Shown here piece after piece: positions 14,792-22,682 of a stretch of 24,739 nucleotides of DNA. The notes under the pieces are model-generated. The model made no database searches and was not told the DNA's origin. It was given only the letters and a program-made list of their open reading frames with translations. The translations under genes and the position numbers were made by a program. Each line of letters opens with the position of its first letter. Position 1 is the stretch's first letter. Source of the DNA: JANPBY01 sp031430645 (GTDB lineage Bacteria > Actinomycetota > Actinomycetes > DATJPE01); contig JANPBY010000110.1 in the NCBI GenBank assembly GCA_031430645.1, positions 1-24,739 of the forward strand. Reading direction: 5' to 3'.

Positions 14792-16288
14792 GTGACCACG
14801 ACGCACATCACGCACTGGATCGGTGGCAAGCCGTTCGGCGGCGTGGCAGAACGCCAGGGTGATGTCTACGACCCGGCGACCGGGCTGGTCACGGGCAAGG
14901 TCGACTTCGCGACCGCAGCTGATGTCGACGAAGCTGTGGCGGTCGCCAAAGACGCCTTCTCTGAGTGGCGGCACTCCTCGCTGACCAAGCGCACTCAGGT
15001 GCTCTTCGCGTTCCGGGAGATCCTCAACGCCCGCAAAGAAGAGGTCGCGGCGCTTATCACGGCCGAGCACGGCAAGGTGCTGTCGGATGCCCTTGGTGAG
15101 GTGACGCGGGGTCTCGAGGTTGTTGAGTTCGCGTGCGGGATTCCGCATCTACTCAAGGGTGGCTACTCCGAAGGCGTCTCGACCAAGGTTGATGTCTACT
15201 CGATCCGCCAGCCGCTCGGAGTGGTTGGCATCATCTCGCCGTTCAACTTCCCGGCCATGGTCCCGATGTGGTTCTTCCCCCTCGCCATCGCCGCGGGCAA
15301 CACCGTCATCGTGAAGCCGAGCGAAAAGGACCCCTCCGCGGTGAACATCGTCGCGGAGATGTGGGCCGACGCAGGTCTCCCCGCGGGTGTCTTCAACATC
15401 GTGCACGGCGACAAGGTGGCCGTGGATCGATTGCTCAAGCACCCCGACGTGAAGAGCATCTCCTTCGTCGGTTCAACCCCGATCGCGAAGTACGTCTATG
15501 AGACCGGCACGGCCCACGGCAAGCGCGTGCAGGCCCTCGGCGGGGCCAAGAACCACATGGTGGTGCTGCCCGACGCCGACCTCGACCTCGCAGCGGACGC
15601 CGCGGTCAACGCCGGCTTCGGCTCGGCGGGCGAACGCTGCATGGCGATCTCTGCGCTTGTTGTGGTCGAATCGGTGGCGGACGAGCTCGTCGCAAAAATC
15701 GCCGAGCGGATGGCGACCCTGACGACCGGTGACGGGCGTGAAGGTTCCGACATGGGCCCCCTCATCACGGCCGTCCACCGGGACAAGGTGACGTCCTATC
15801 TAGACGCCGGGGTTGCCCAAGGGGCAGACCTCGTCGTCGATGGCCGCGACGTCGAGATCGCTGGAGCGGCCGACGGCTTCTGGCTGGGTCCGACGCTCTT
15901 TGACAACGTGACCCCCGAGATGTCCCTCTACACCGACGAGATCTTCGGCCCTGTCCTTTCGGTGCTTCGGGTCAGCTCCTATGACGAGGCGCTGACCCTC
16001 GTCAACGAGCACCCGTACGGCAACGGAACCGCGATCTTCACCAACGACGGCGGCGCCGCCCGGCGCTACCAGAACGAGGTCGAGGTCGGCATGGTCGGCA
16101 TCAACGTGCCGATCCCGGTGCCGATGGCCTACTTCTCCTTCGGCGGGTGGAAGAACTCCCTCTTCGGCGACACCCACGCTCACGGCACCGAGGGCGTCCA
16201 CTTCTTCACGCGCGGCAAGGTCATCACCTCTCGCTGGCTCGACCCGAGCCACGGTGGCCTCAACCTCGGGTTCCCGCAGAACACCTGA
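14792..16288 (+). CDS. mmsA: CoA-acylating methylmalonate/malonate-semialdehyde dehydrogenase
   Basis: 498 aa, normal for the family. The nucleophile C283 lies in GSAGERCMAIS, and the usual general-base LELGG is replaced by QALGGAKNHMVVLPDADLD (247-265). That replacement is the hallmark of the CoA-dependent MmsA/IolA group. These enzymes convert methylmalonate semialdehyde to propionyl-CoA or malonate semialdehyde to acetyl-CoA with NAD+ and CoA. Start is GTG 14792 with AGGAG seven bases upstream. Next to polyamine genes, malonate semialdehyde from beta-alanine (spermidine's aminopropyl arm) is an attractive substrate, but valine or inositol breakdown are the classical roles and cannot be excluded. 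Confidence 0.93.
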   Translation: MTTTHITHWIGGKPFGGVAERQGDVYDPATGLVTGKVDFATAADVDEAVAVAKDAFSEWRHSSLTKRTQVLFAFREILNARKEEVAALITAEHGKVLSDALGEVTRGLEVVEFACGIPHLLKGGYSEGVSTKVDVYSIRQPLGVVGIISPFNFPAMVPMWFFPLAIAAGNTVIVKPSEKDPSAVNIVAEMWADAGLPAGVFNIVHGDKVAVDRLLKHPDVKSISFVGSTPIAKYVYETGTAHGKRVQALGGAKNHMVVLPDADLDLAADAAVNAGFGSAGERCMAISALVVVESVADELVAKIAERMATLTTGDGREGSDMGPLITAVHRDKVTSYLDAGVAQGADLVVDGRDVEIAGAADGFWLGPTLFDNVTPEMSLYTDEIFGPVLSVLRVSSYDEALTLVNEHPYGNGTAIFTNDGGAARRYQNEVEVGMVGINVPIPVPMAYFSFGGWKNSLFGDTHAHGTEGVHFFTRGKVITSRWLDPSHGGLNLGFPQNT

Positions 16289-16309
16289 TCCGCTGAGCGG
16301 CCGGCCGGC

Positions 16310-16417
16310 GGGTCGGGCTCGGGGAGGTCCGGGGCCGGCCAGCCATCCGGCCTCGCTGCGCTCCGCCTCCCGCCAGTCCCATCCACGGCCGGCCCCCGAC
16401 CTCCCCGACCCCGACCC
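16310..16417. promoter_or_regulatory. 31-bp imperfect inverted repeat between mmsA and the ureohydrolase gene
   Basis: Arms 16310-16340 and 16387-16417 are reverse complements with two mismatches; the core is GGGGAGGTC with GGGGCCGGCC. The 46-nt loop contains CCTCGCTGCGCTCCGCC, itself a partial dyad. The right arm ends 16 bp before the agmatinase start. It could end mmsA transcription, attenuate the next gene, or be a dispersed repeat. No T-run follows. Confidence 0.65.
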
Positions 16418-16433
16418 TGGATAGGGTCCGGGG

Positions 16434-17471
16434 ATGACGCGATATGGCGGGCAGTACGGCCCCGACATCACCTTCCTCGGGGTCGACCGATGCGACCTCG
16501 ACGAGCCGGAGACGTACGCCGGGGCTGACGTGGTCATCCTCGGCGCTCCCTTCGACGGGGGAGTGTCCTACCGATCCGGTGCTCGGTTCGGCCCGCAGGC
16601 CATCCGGATGACCGACTACCTCGGCCACGACGGTTCGCGACCCAGTCTGGCGCTACGCACGGATGGTCTGCAGGACCTGCGGGTCGTTGATGCCGGCGAC
16701 GTGATGATGTTCTCCGGGGATGCGGCCACATCGTGTGCTGCCCTGGAGATCGAGGTGGAGAAGGTCGTCAAGGCCGGAGCCATCCCAGTGATCCTTGGCG
16801 GCGACCACACGGTCACCTGGCCGGACGTCACGGGCGTGGCCCGCGGCGTGGGTTGGGGGCGCGTGAGCGTCTTGCACTTCGACGCCCACGCTGACACCGG
16901 GGACCATGAGTTCGGCTCGCTCGTCGGACATGGCCAGCCGATGCGCCGGCTCATCGAGTCTGGCGCTGCACGTGGGGACCGGTTCTTGCAGATCGGGCTG
17001 CGCGGCTACTGGCCGCCGCCGGACACCCTCCAGTGGATGGCCGAGCAGGGCATGCGGTCGTATGAGATGACCGAGATCGTTCACCGCGGCCTCGAGAATT
17101 GCCTCACCGAAGCCTTCACCATCGCCACGGACGACTGCGACGGAGTGTTCCTCTCCGTGGACATCGACGTGTGCGACCCCGGCCACGCTCCGGGGACCGG
17201 CACCCCGGAGCCAGGCGGGCTGTCCTCACGCCAGTTGCTGGACGCCGTCCGGCGGATCTGCCTGGAGCTCCCGGTCGTGGGGATCGACGTCGTCGAGGTG
17301 AGCCCGCCCTATGACCACGCGGACATCACTGCGGCACTCGCGAACCGGGTGGTGCTCGAGTCCCTCTCGGCCATTGCCCGCCGCCGACAAGACGCCCGGG
17401 ACGGGACGCGGTGGGACCCCGGCCAGCCGCTGCTCGCGGGTCGGGTCCCAGGGGAATCCGCCCCGACCTGA
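16434..17471 (+). CDS. speB: Agmatinase-type ureohydrolase
   Basis: 345 aa. The two-metal (Mn) ureohydrolase site is complete: H125 in GGDHTV, D150, H152 and D154 in FDAHADTGD, and D243 and D245 in SVDIDVCDPGHAPGTGTPEPGG. GAPFDGGVSYRSGARFGPQAIR (starting at G37) is typical of agmatinases and guanidino-acid hydrolases rather than arginases. Agmatinase splits agmatine into putrescine and urea, which would feed the amine-degrading genes alongside. Guanidinobutyrase or guanidinopropionase (giving GABA or beta-alanine) are close alternatives that also fit the pathway. ATG 16434 has a purine-rich GGGG just upstream. Confidence 0.87.
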   Translation: MTRYGGQYGPDITFLGVDRCDLDEPETYAGADVVILGAPFDGGVSYRSGARFGPQAIRMTDYLGHDGSRPSLALRTDGLQDLRVVDAGDVMMFSGDAATSCAALEIEVEKVVKAGAIPVILGGDHTVTWPDVTGVARGVGWGRVSVLHFDAHADTGDHEFGSLVGHGQPMRRLIESGAARGDRFLQIGLRGYWPPPDTLQWMAEQGMRSYEMTEIVHRGLENCLTEAFTIATDDCDGVFLSVDIDVCDPGHAPGTGTPEPGGLSSRQLLDAVRRICLELPVVGIDVVEVSPPYDHADITAALANRVVLESLSAIARRRQDARDGTRWDPGQPLLAGRVPGESAPT

Positions 17472-17476
17472 TCGCA

Positions 17477-17501
17477 AAAGAACATTTGCAAAATGTTCTT
17501 T
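17477..17501. promoter_or_regulatory. Perfect 10-bp-arm palindrome, operator of the regulator/MFS operon
   Basis: AAAGAACATT (17477-17486) and AATGTTCTTT (17492-17501) flank a 5-nt spacer. It is strikingly AT-rich in a GC-rich genome and lies 19 bp before the regulator start, over the likely -35 box, as expected of an autorepressor operator. Confidence 0.8.
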
Positions 17502-17513
17502 GTGGTCTAGTCT
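17486..17513 (+). promoter_or_regulatory. Likely promoter giving a leaderless regulator mRNA
   Basis: -35 TTGCAA (17486-17491), 16-nt spacer, -10 TAGTCT (17508-17513). The expected transcription start falls at about 17519-17520, the A of the ATG. No ribosome site precedes that ATG. The -35 lies in the palindrome, so a bound repressor would block polymerase. Confidence 0.6.
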
Positions 17514-17519
17514 CGCGGA

Positions 17520-18152
17520 ATGACGACGCCAGAAGATCTGCCCGAGGGGTTCGATCCGCACCACGATGTGCTGCTTGACCTCGCCTCGCTGCGGGCGCTG
17601 GCTCATCCCCTGAGAGTGCGGCTGCTCGGGCTGCTCCGCGAGCACGGACCGTCCACCGCGACGCTGCTCGGTCGGCGGGTCGGCCAGTCCAGCGGGGTCA
17701 CCAGCTATCACCTTCGCCAACTCGCGCTGCACGGGTTCGTCGCCGAAGACGTCGAGCGCGGCAACCAGCGCGAGCGCTGGTGGCGCGCCGCGCACCGCAG
17801 CACGTGGTTCGACTCCGCCGACGGGGGCGACCCCGCGGTCCAGGCGCTGGGCGAGGAGTACCTCCGCGCCGTGGCCGGGTCCTACACCGAGCGGATGGCT
17901 CGGTTCCTCGATGGCTCATCGACGTTCCGGGCGGTCATGGGGCCGGACTGGGATGACGCGTGGACCCTCAGCGACACGATGCTCGCGCTGACCCCACAGC
18001 AAGGTCGGCAGGTGGTCGAGGCGCTCACTGACGTCCTCAGCAGGTTCCCCGCTGCGGAACCAGGTCGGCCGCCGAGCGGCCGCCAGCGGGTGGCCGTCCA
18101 GTTCCAGGTGCTGCCCCAGGTGCCGGAAGCTGAGGTCGCAGTTTCCGAGTGA
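17520..18152 (+). CDS. Winged-helix transcriptional regulator (ArsR-like)
   Basis: 210 aa. The winged helix-turn-helix is at about residues 22-95: LASLRALAHPLRVRLLGLLR, then recognition helix SSGVTSYHLRQLALHGFV (57-74), then the wing region VERGNQRERWWRA. The remaining 115 residues form an alpha-helical C-terminal domain of the kind seen in ArsR-like regulators of actinobacterial MFS exporters. No metal-binding cysteine cluster is visible in the HTH, so a small-molecule ligand is more likely than a metal. It overlaps the exporter gene by 4 bp (GTGA) and probably represses both genes through the palindrome at its promoter. Confidence 0.85.
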   Translation: MTTPEDLPEGFDPHHDVLLDLASLRALAHPLRVRLLGLLREHGPSTATLLGRRVGQSSGVTSYHLRQLALHGFVAEDVERGNQRERWWRAAHRSTWFDSADGGDPAVQALGEEYLRAVAGSYTERMARFLDGSSTFRAVMGPDWDDAWTLSDTMLALTPQQGRQVVEALTDVLSRFPAAEPGRPPSGRQRVAVQFQVLPQVPEAEVAVSE

Positions 18153-19441
18153 CCGGTCACGCTGCGAACCTGGCGCGGAGCCACCGCGGGATCGTTGCGC
18201 TCTTCACGGCTGAGGGGATCTCGATCCTCGGTACCCGGATGTCCGCACTTGCCCTGCCCTGGTTCGTCCTGGTGACCACCGGGAGCGCCGCAAAGACCGG
18301 GCTGGTGGCGTTCGCCGAGATGCTTCCGTACGTTCTGGTCGCAGGACTCGGGGGGCCGCTTGTCGACCGGCTCGGCGCACGTCGTACGGCGATCTCGGCC
18401 AACGCCTTCTCCGTGGTCCTCGTGGCCTCTATCCCCGTCCTCCACTCCGCGGGGGTGCTGCCCTTCGGGACTCTGCTCGCGGTGGTCGCGGTTCTCGGAG
18501 CGGCACGTGGTGCTGCGTCGGCGACTTACGTCCTCGTCCCGGGTGTGGCAGAAATCTCTGGGACACCCATCGAACGGGCGACCGGTGTCCACGATGGCGT
18601 GAACCGCGTCGCCGGGATGCTCGGTGCACCCTTGGCCGGGATCCTGCTCGCTTTCTGGTCGCCCGCCGTGGTCCTGCTCGTTGATGCCGCGACCTTCCTG
18701 GTCGCAGGACTTCTGGTGGCACTGCTCGTGCCGCGGGCCGCCGACCCGCGCGGCTCGGAGTGCATGCCTGAGGTCGATATCCCTCGCGTGGGACTGGTCC
18801 GGGGCTACGTCACCGATCTGCGCGAGGGCTTCGGCTTCCTGCTTGGCGACCGGACGCTGGTCGCCATCGCGATCATGCTTTGTGTCACCAACCTGCTCGA
18901 CCAGGCCATCGCTGCGGTGTTCACCCCGGTGTGGGTGCTGGACAACCTCGGTAGCCCCCTCGGTCTGGGACTCATCTCCTTTCTCTTCGGCATCGGAGCG
19001 GTCGCAGGCAGCGCCCTGTTCGCCTGGCTGGGACCGCGGCTGCCGCGCCGACAGGCCTATGCCTGGGGGTTCCTCATCTGCGGTGCGCCGCGGTTCTTCG
19101 CTCTGGCGCTGGCAACGACGTTGCCGCCGGTGCTCCTGGTGATGCTGGTCGCCGGGCTCGGGTGCGGCGCGATCAACCCGATCCTCGGGGCGGTGGAGTA
19201 CGAACGGGTCCCTCGACATCTTCAGGCGCGGGTTCTTGGTGCGTCCGGAGCCCTCGCCTGGCTGGGGATCCCGTTCGGGGGGCTGCTCGGCGGGTTTGCG
19301 GTCCAGGCGTGGGGGCTGACTGCCGCCTTGATCGTCTTCGGCAGCGCCTATGCGCTCGCGACGCTGGCGCCGTTCACGCTTCCGTCGTGGAGGGGACTGG
19401 ATCGAGCCAGCGCGGAGGTTCCTGTCGCGCAGGCGAACTAA
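18149..19441 (+). CDS. MFS transporter, probable efflux pump
   Basis: 430 aa with about twelve hydrophobic segments. The N-terminal half begins ISILGTRMSALALPWFVLVTT (25-45), and a motif-A-like loop GGPLVDRLGARRT (68-80) follows. The pattern resembles the macrolide-efflux/enterobactin-exporter-like group common in actinobacteria. GTG start is coupled to the regulator. Substrate unknown; a link to polyamines is not supported beyond proximity. Confidence 0.85.
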   Translation: MTGHAANLARSHRGIVALFTAEGISILGTRMSALALPWFVLVTTGSAAKTGLVAFAEMLPYVLVAGLGGPLVDRLGARRTAISANAFSVVLVASIPVLHSAGVLPFGTLLAVVAVLGAARGAASATYVLVPGVAEISGTPIERATGVHDGVNRVAGMLGAPLAGILLAFWSPAVVLLVDAATFLVAGLLVALLVPRAADPRGSECMPEVDIPRVGLVRGYVTDLREGFGFLLGDRTLVAIAIMLCVTNLLDQAIAAVFTPVWVLDNLGSPLGLGLISFLFGIGAVAGSALFAWLGPRLPRRQAYAWGFLICGAPRFFALALATTLPPVLLVMLVAGLGCGAINPILGAVEYERVPRHLQARVLGASGALAWLGIPFGGLLGGFAVQAWGLTAALIVFGSAYALATLAPFTLPSWRGLDRASAEVPVAQAN

Positions 19442-19458
19442 TCGAGGGACGGTGTGAG

Positions 19459-19477
19459 CCATCCAATGCTTGGATGG
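19459..19477. promoter_or_regulatory. 19-bp palindrome upstream of the APC permease
   Basis: CCATCCAA (19459-19466), TGC, TTGGATGG (19470-19477): perfect 8-bp arms. It is 29 bp upstream of the permease ATG, in a 65-bp gap after the MFS gene. The arms are too A/T-poor at the edges and lack a T-run, so an operator is more likely than a terminator. Confidence 0.6.
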
Positions 19478-19506
19478 TCCTACGGGTCAGGCAAGGGAGC
19501 AGATGA

Positions 19507-21006
19507 ATGGCTACAGCGTCGGTGGATGACGGCACTCCGGACACCCTGGAGGCCAATGCGATCGGCTTCTTTGATGCGCTGGCGATCGGACTCAACGCGA
19601 CGTCTCCCGCGTACTCATTGGCGGCTGTGCTTGGGCCGATCGTCGCTCTGGTCGGCGTCGCCGCTCCCGGAGTGCTCTTGGCCTCCTTCGTTCCCATGCT
19701 GCTGATCGCCTCCGCCTTCTACTTCCTCAACAAGGCCGACCAGGACTGTGGCACCACGTTCTCGTGGGTGACCCGAGCGCTCGGCCCCTGGTTCGGCTGG
19801 TTGGGTGGCTGGGCCATCACGATGACCGGCGTCCTGGTCATCGGTTCTCTCGCCGATGTCGGCGTTCGCTTCGGCTTCCTCACCTTCGGGCTGGACAGCC
19901 TGGCCGAGTCGAAACTGGCCGTCACCACTGGTGCGGTGATCCTCATTCTGGTCATGACCTGGATCTGCATCGTCGGCACCGATGTCTCCGCCAAGCTGCA
20001 GAACGTCCTGGTCATCCTGCAGGTGGTCGCGCTCGGCATCTTCATCATCGCCGCACTCGTGCTTGCCGTGAACGGTGACGGGATCGAGGGCGCGCCGACG
20101 ATCTCGCTCTCGTGGTTGAACCCCTTCGCTGCGGGCGGCGCCGCACTCACTGCTGGACTGCTGCTGGGCGTGTTCGCCTACTGGGGCTGGGAGTCCGCGG
20201 TCAATCTGACCGAGGAGACGGAGGACTCGGCGTCCACTCCCGGACGCGCAGCTGTCGTTTCGACGGTCATCCTCTTGGCGACGTACGTCGGTGCCGCCTT
20301 CGCAGTCGTCGCCTACGCCGGGACGGACTTCTTGGCCGAGAACGCCGCTGAGGAGGAGTTCCTGTTCGCGATCCTCGCCGAGGAAGTTCTCGGGGGATGG
20401 GGATGGATCGTCCTCCTGGCTGTCGCCACCTCGGCCGTGGCCTCAACCCAGACGACGATCATCCCGGCGTCGCGCACCGCGTTGTCCATGGGCCGTCGCA
20501 GGGCTTTCCCGGCCCGGTTCGGGCACATCAGTCACCAGCACCACACCCCCGACGTCTCCACCTGGTGGGTCGCGGTGATCGCGATCATCTGGTACCTCGT
20601 CGTCGGATTCATCAGTGAGAACGCGTTGTTCGACTCCTTGACGGCGTTGTCGCTGCTCATCGCGTTCTACTACTCACTCACCGGCGTCGCATGCGCCGTC
20701 TTTTTCCGACACCAGCTGACGAAGAGCGTGAAGCATCTGTTCTTCGTCGGGATCGGACCGGTGTTCGGCTCGATCATGCTGGCCTACCTGCTGGTGGTGT
20801 CGGTCCGTGACATGTCGGACCCGGAGAACTCGTACACCGGGCAGGCCTGGTTCGGCGTCGGGCCACCCTTGGTGATCGCTATCGTCGTCGCAGTTGCCGG
20901 CGTGTTGCTCATGTTGTTCTGGCGGACTCGAGACGCCTCGTTCTGGGAGGAGCAGCCCAGCGTCGCAACGCCAGGACTTCTCACCGGGACGGAGGCGTCG
21001 CGATGA
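19507..21006 (+). CDS. APC-superfamily amino acid/polyamine permease
   Basis: 499 aa with about twelve membrane helices. The first helix carries the unwound substrate-contact motif GLNATSPAYSLAA (28-40), characteristic of APC transporters; FSWVTRALGPWFGWLGGW (85-102) marks helix 3. ATG 19507 has GGGAG eight bases upstream. A universal stress gene overlaps its stop (ATGA), a pairing often seen with membrane transporters. The family carries amino acids, polyamines (PuuP-like) and their gamma-glutamyl forms by proton-coupled symport or antiport; the substrate is not readable here. The 19-bp palindrome upstream suggests its own control, separate from the pot operon. Confidence 0.86.
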   Translation: MATASVDDGTPDTLEANAIGFFDALAIGLNATSPAYSLAAVLGPIVALVGVAAPGVLLASFVPMLLIASAFYFLNKADQDCGTTFSWVTRALGPWFGWLGGWAITMTGVLVIGSLADVGVRFGFLTFGLDSLAESKLAVTTGAVILILVMTWICIVGTDVSAKLQNVLVILQVVALGIFIIAALVLAVNGDGIEGAPTISLSWLNPFAAGGAALTAGLLLGVFAYWGWESAVNLTEETEDSASTPGRAAVVSTVILLATYVGAAFAVVAYAGTDFLAENAAEEEFLFAILAEEVLGGWGWIVLLAVATSAVASTQTTIIPASRTALSMGRRRAFPARFGHISHQHHTPDVSTWWVAVIAIIWYLVVGFISENALFDSLTALSLLIAFYYSLTGVACAVFFRHQLTKSVKHLFFVGIGPVFGSIMLAYLLVVSVRDMSDPENSYTGQAWFGVGPPLVIAIVVAVAGVLLMLFWRTRDASFWEEQPSVATPGLLTGTEASR

Positions 21007-21407
21007 CCTTTGTCCTCGGCTACGACGATTCCGAAGCGGCTCAGCGCGCTCTCACTGTTGCCCTCGACCTGGCCTCGCGGTACGACGAGCCTCTGGTTCT
21101 GGTCTTCGGCATCCAGCCTCCAGGCGGCATGGGCGAGGAGTTCCTGGCTCACCAGGCGGCTCTCAAGGAATTGGGTCGTGAGGTTACCGCGCAAGCTGTC
21201 GTGCTAGCTGAGGCTGCGGGGGTCACGGCTGAGGTGGCGCTCGTGCACGCGAAGCCGGCGCAGGCCCTGGCCGACGTTGCCGATGAGCGGGACGCGCGGA
21301 TGATCATCGTGGGGTCGCACGGCGAAAGCGCGCTTCGGGTCGCCTTGTTGGGGTCGACCCCGCACAAGGTTCTTCAGTTGACCGATCGCCCGGTGCTCGT
21401 CGTCTGA
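21003..21407 (+). CDS. Universal stress protein (UspA family)
   Basis: 134 aa, a single Usp domain. N-terminal strand FVLGYDDSEAAQRAL and the ATP-binding motif GSHGESALRVALLGST (104-119), of the G-x2-G-x9-G-S/T form, point to a nucleotide-binding member. It ends with the usual LTDRPVLVV. Translationally coupled to the APC permease, so it may adjust transport to energy or nucleotide state; that role is inferred. Confidence 0.9.
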   Translation: MTFVLGYDDSEAAQRALTVALDLASRYDEPLVLVFGIQPPGGMGEEFLAHQAALKELGREVTAQAVVLAEAAGVTAEVALVHAKPAQALADVADERDARMIIVGSHGESALRVALLGSTPHKVLQLTDRPVLVV

Positions 21408-21436
21408 GCCGCAGTCGTACCACGAGAGGGCTGTCC

Positions 21437-22654
21437 ATGCGGATCTTGATGATCGGCGCTGGCGGAGTTGGCGGTGCCGCGATCCGGATCGCCAAGCGAC
21501 GCGACTTCTTCGAACTCTGGGTCGTCGCTGACTACGACGTGGCCAAAGCCGAGGCGGCGGTAGCTTCGGTCGCTGATCCCCGTTTCGTCGCCGCGCGTAT
21601 CGATGCGTCATCACAGGAGGCTGTCGAGAGCCTGGTTCGCGAGCACCGGGCAACCCACGTGTTCAACGCCGTCGACCCCATTTTCAACATGTCGATCTTC
21701 GACGGAGCCTTCGCGGCCGGCGCGGACTACCTCGACATGGCGATGTCGCTGTCGCAACGACACCCCGAGCGGCCCTACGAGCTGACCGGGGTCAAGCTCG
21801 GCGACCTCCAGTTCGCGAAGTCGGTCCAATGGGAGGAAGCCGGGCGGCTGTGCCTGGCCGGGATGGGAATCGAGCCGGGCCTCGCCGATGTATTCGCCCG
21901 CTATGCAGCTGACGAGCACTTCACCGAGATCGACGAGGCAGGGGTTCGAGACGGCGCCAACTTGGTGGTCGCGGGCTATGACTTCGCGCCGTCGTTCTCC
22001 ATGTGGACCACGATCGAAGAGTGTCTCAACCCGCCGGTGATCTATGAGAAAGCCCGCGGCTGGTTCACCACCGAACCGTTCTCCGAGCCGGAAGTCTTCG
22101 ACTTTCCCGAGGGCATCGGCCCGGTCGAGTGCGTCAACGTCGAGCACGAGGAGGTCCTCCTTATCCCTCGATGGGTCGACGTCCAGCGGGCGACGTTCAA
22201 GTACGGACTCGGGGACGAGTTCATCGCCATCTTGAAGACGCTGCACACACTCGGCCTCGACAGCACTGAAAAAGTGAGTGTCAAGGGTGTCGAGGTGTCT
22301 CCTCGTGACGTCGTCGCGGCCTGCCTGCCCGACCCGGCGACTCTCGGTGACAGGATGAGTGGCAAGACGTGCGCGGGCCTGTGGGTGCGGGGGACCGGCA
22401 CGGACGGTCTACCGCGATCGACCTACTACTACCACGTGGTCGACAACGAGTGGTCGATGGCGGAGTACGGCGCACAGGCGGTTGTCTGGCAGACCGCGAT
22501 CAACCCCGTGATTGCCCTGGAACTGTTGTCCTCAGGTGTCTGGTCCGGCGTCGGAGTCCTGGGGCCCGAAGCCCTTCCCCCCAGACCTTTCCTGGACAAG
22601 CTCATCGAGTACGGCTCCCCGTGGGCGCAGCGCGAGCAGGAGCCAGTCTCCTGA
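21437..22654 (+). CDS. Saccharopine dehydrogenase-like NAD(P)-dependent oxidoreductase
   Basis: 405 aa. N-terminal Rossmann fold with GAGGVGG (7-13). The saccharopine dehydrogenase core includes ATHVFNAVDPIFNMSIFDGA, GADYLDMAM and LAGMGIEPGLADVFARYAA. The C-terminal part (MSGKTCAGLWVRGTGTDG, then YGAQAVVWQTAINPVIALEL) resembles the catalytic domain shared by saccharopine reductase and carboxynorspermidine synthase. Both form or break a secondary amine between an amino compound and an aldehyde or keto acid. ATG 21437 follows GAGAGGG. The neighbouring polyamine genes make a carboxy-polyamine substrate possible; lysine/saccharopine metabolism is the plain alternative. No decarboxylase partner is in the window. 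Confidence 0.8.
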   Translation: MRILMIGAGGVGGAAIRIAKRRDFFELWVVADYDVAKAEAAVASVADPRFVAARIDASSQEAVESLVREHRATHVFNAVDPIFNMSIFDGAFAAGADYLDMAMSLSQRHPERPYELTGVKLGDLQFAKSVQWEEAGRLCLAGMGIEPGLADVFARYAADEHFTEIDEAGVRDGANLVVAGYDFAPSFSMWTTIEECLNPPVIYEKARGWFTTEPFSEPEVFDFPEGIGPVECVNVEHEEVLLIPRWVDVQRATFKYGLGDEFIAILKTLHTLGLDSTEKVSVKGVEVSPRDVVAACLPDPATLGDRMSGKTCAGLWVRGTGTDGLPRSTYYYHVVDNEWSMAEYGAQAVVWQTAINPVIALELLSSGVWSGVGVLGPEALPPRPFLDKLIEYGSPWAQREQEPVS

Positions 22655-22682
22655 CCTTTCCGGAAGCGCAGAGGGGTCGCAG

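Noticed and set aside
16341..16386. Two CCATCC motifs in the loop before the agmatinase gene as SigK -35 boxes
   Set aside because: Neither has a CCGAA-type -10 at 15-17 nt.
17882..19462. Long minus-strand open frame (526 codons) opposite the MFS gene
   Set aside because: Composition is Arg/Gly/Asp/Gln-rich with no domain; it mirrors GC-rich third positions of the plus-strand regulator and transporter genes, which carry clear family motifs.
19459..19464. CCATCC in the APC upstream palindrome as a SigK promoter
   Set aside because: No matching -10 on either strand; the palindromic symmetry explains it better as an operator.
22512..22682. Upstream extension of the TSUP gene
   Set aside because: Overlaps the coding end of the saccharopine dehydrogenase-like gene and reads as Ser/Pro-rich noise; GTG 22683 has a good ribosome site and begins the first membrane helix.
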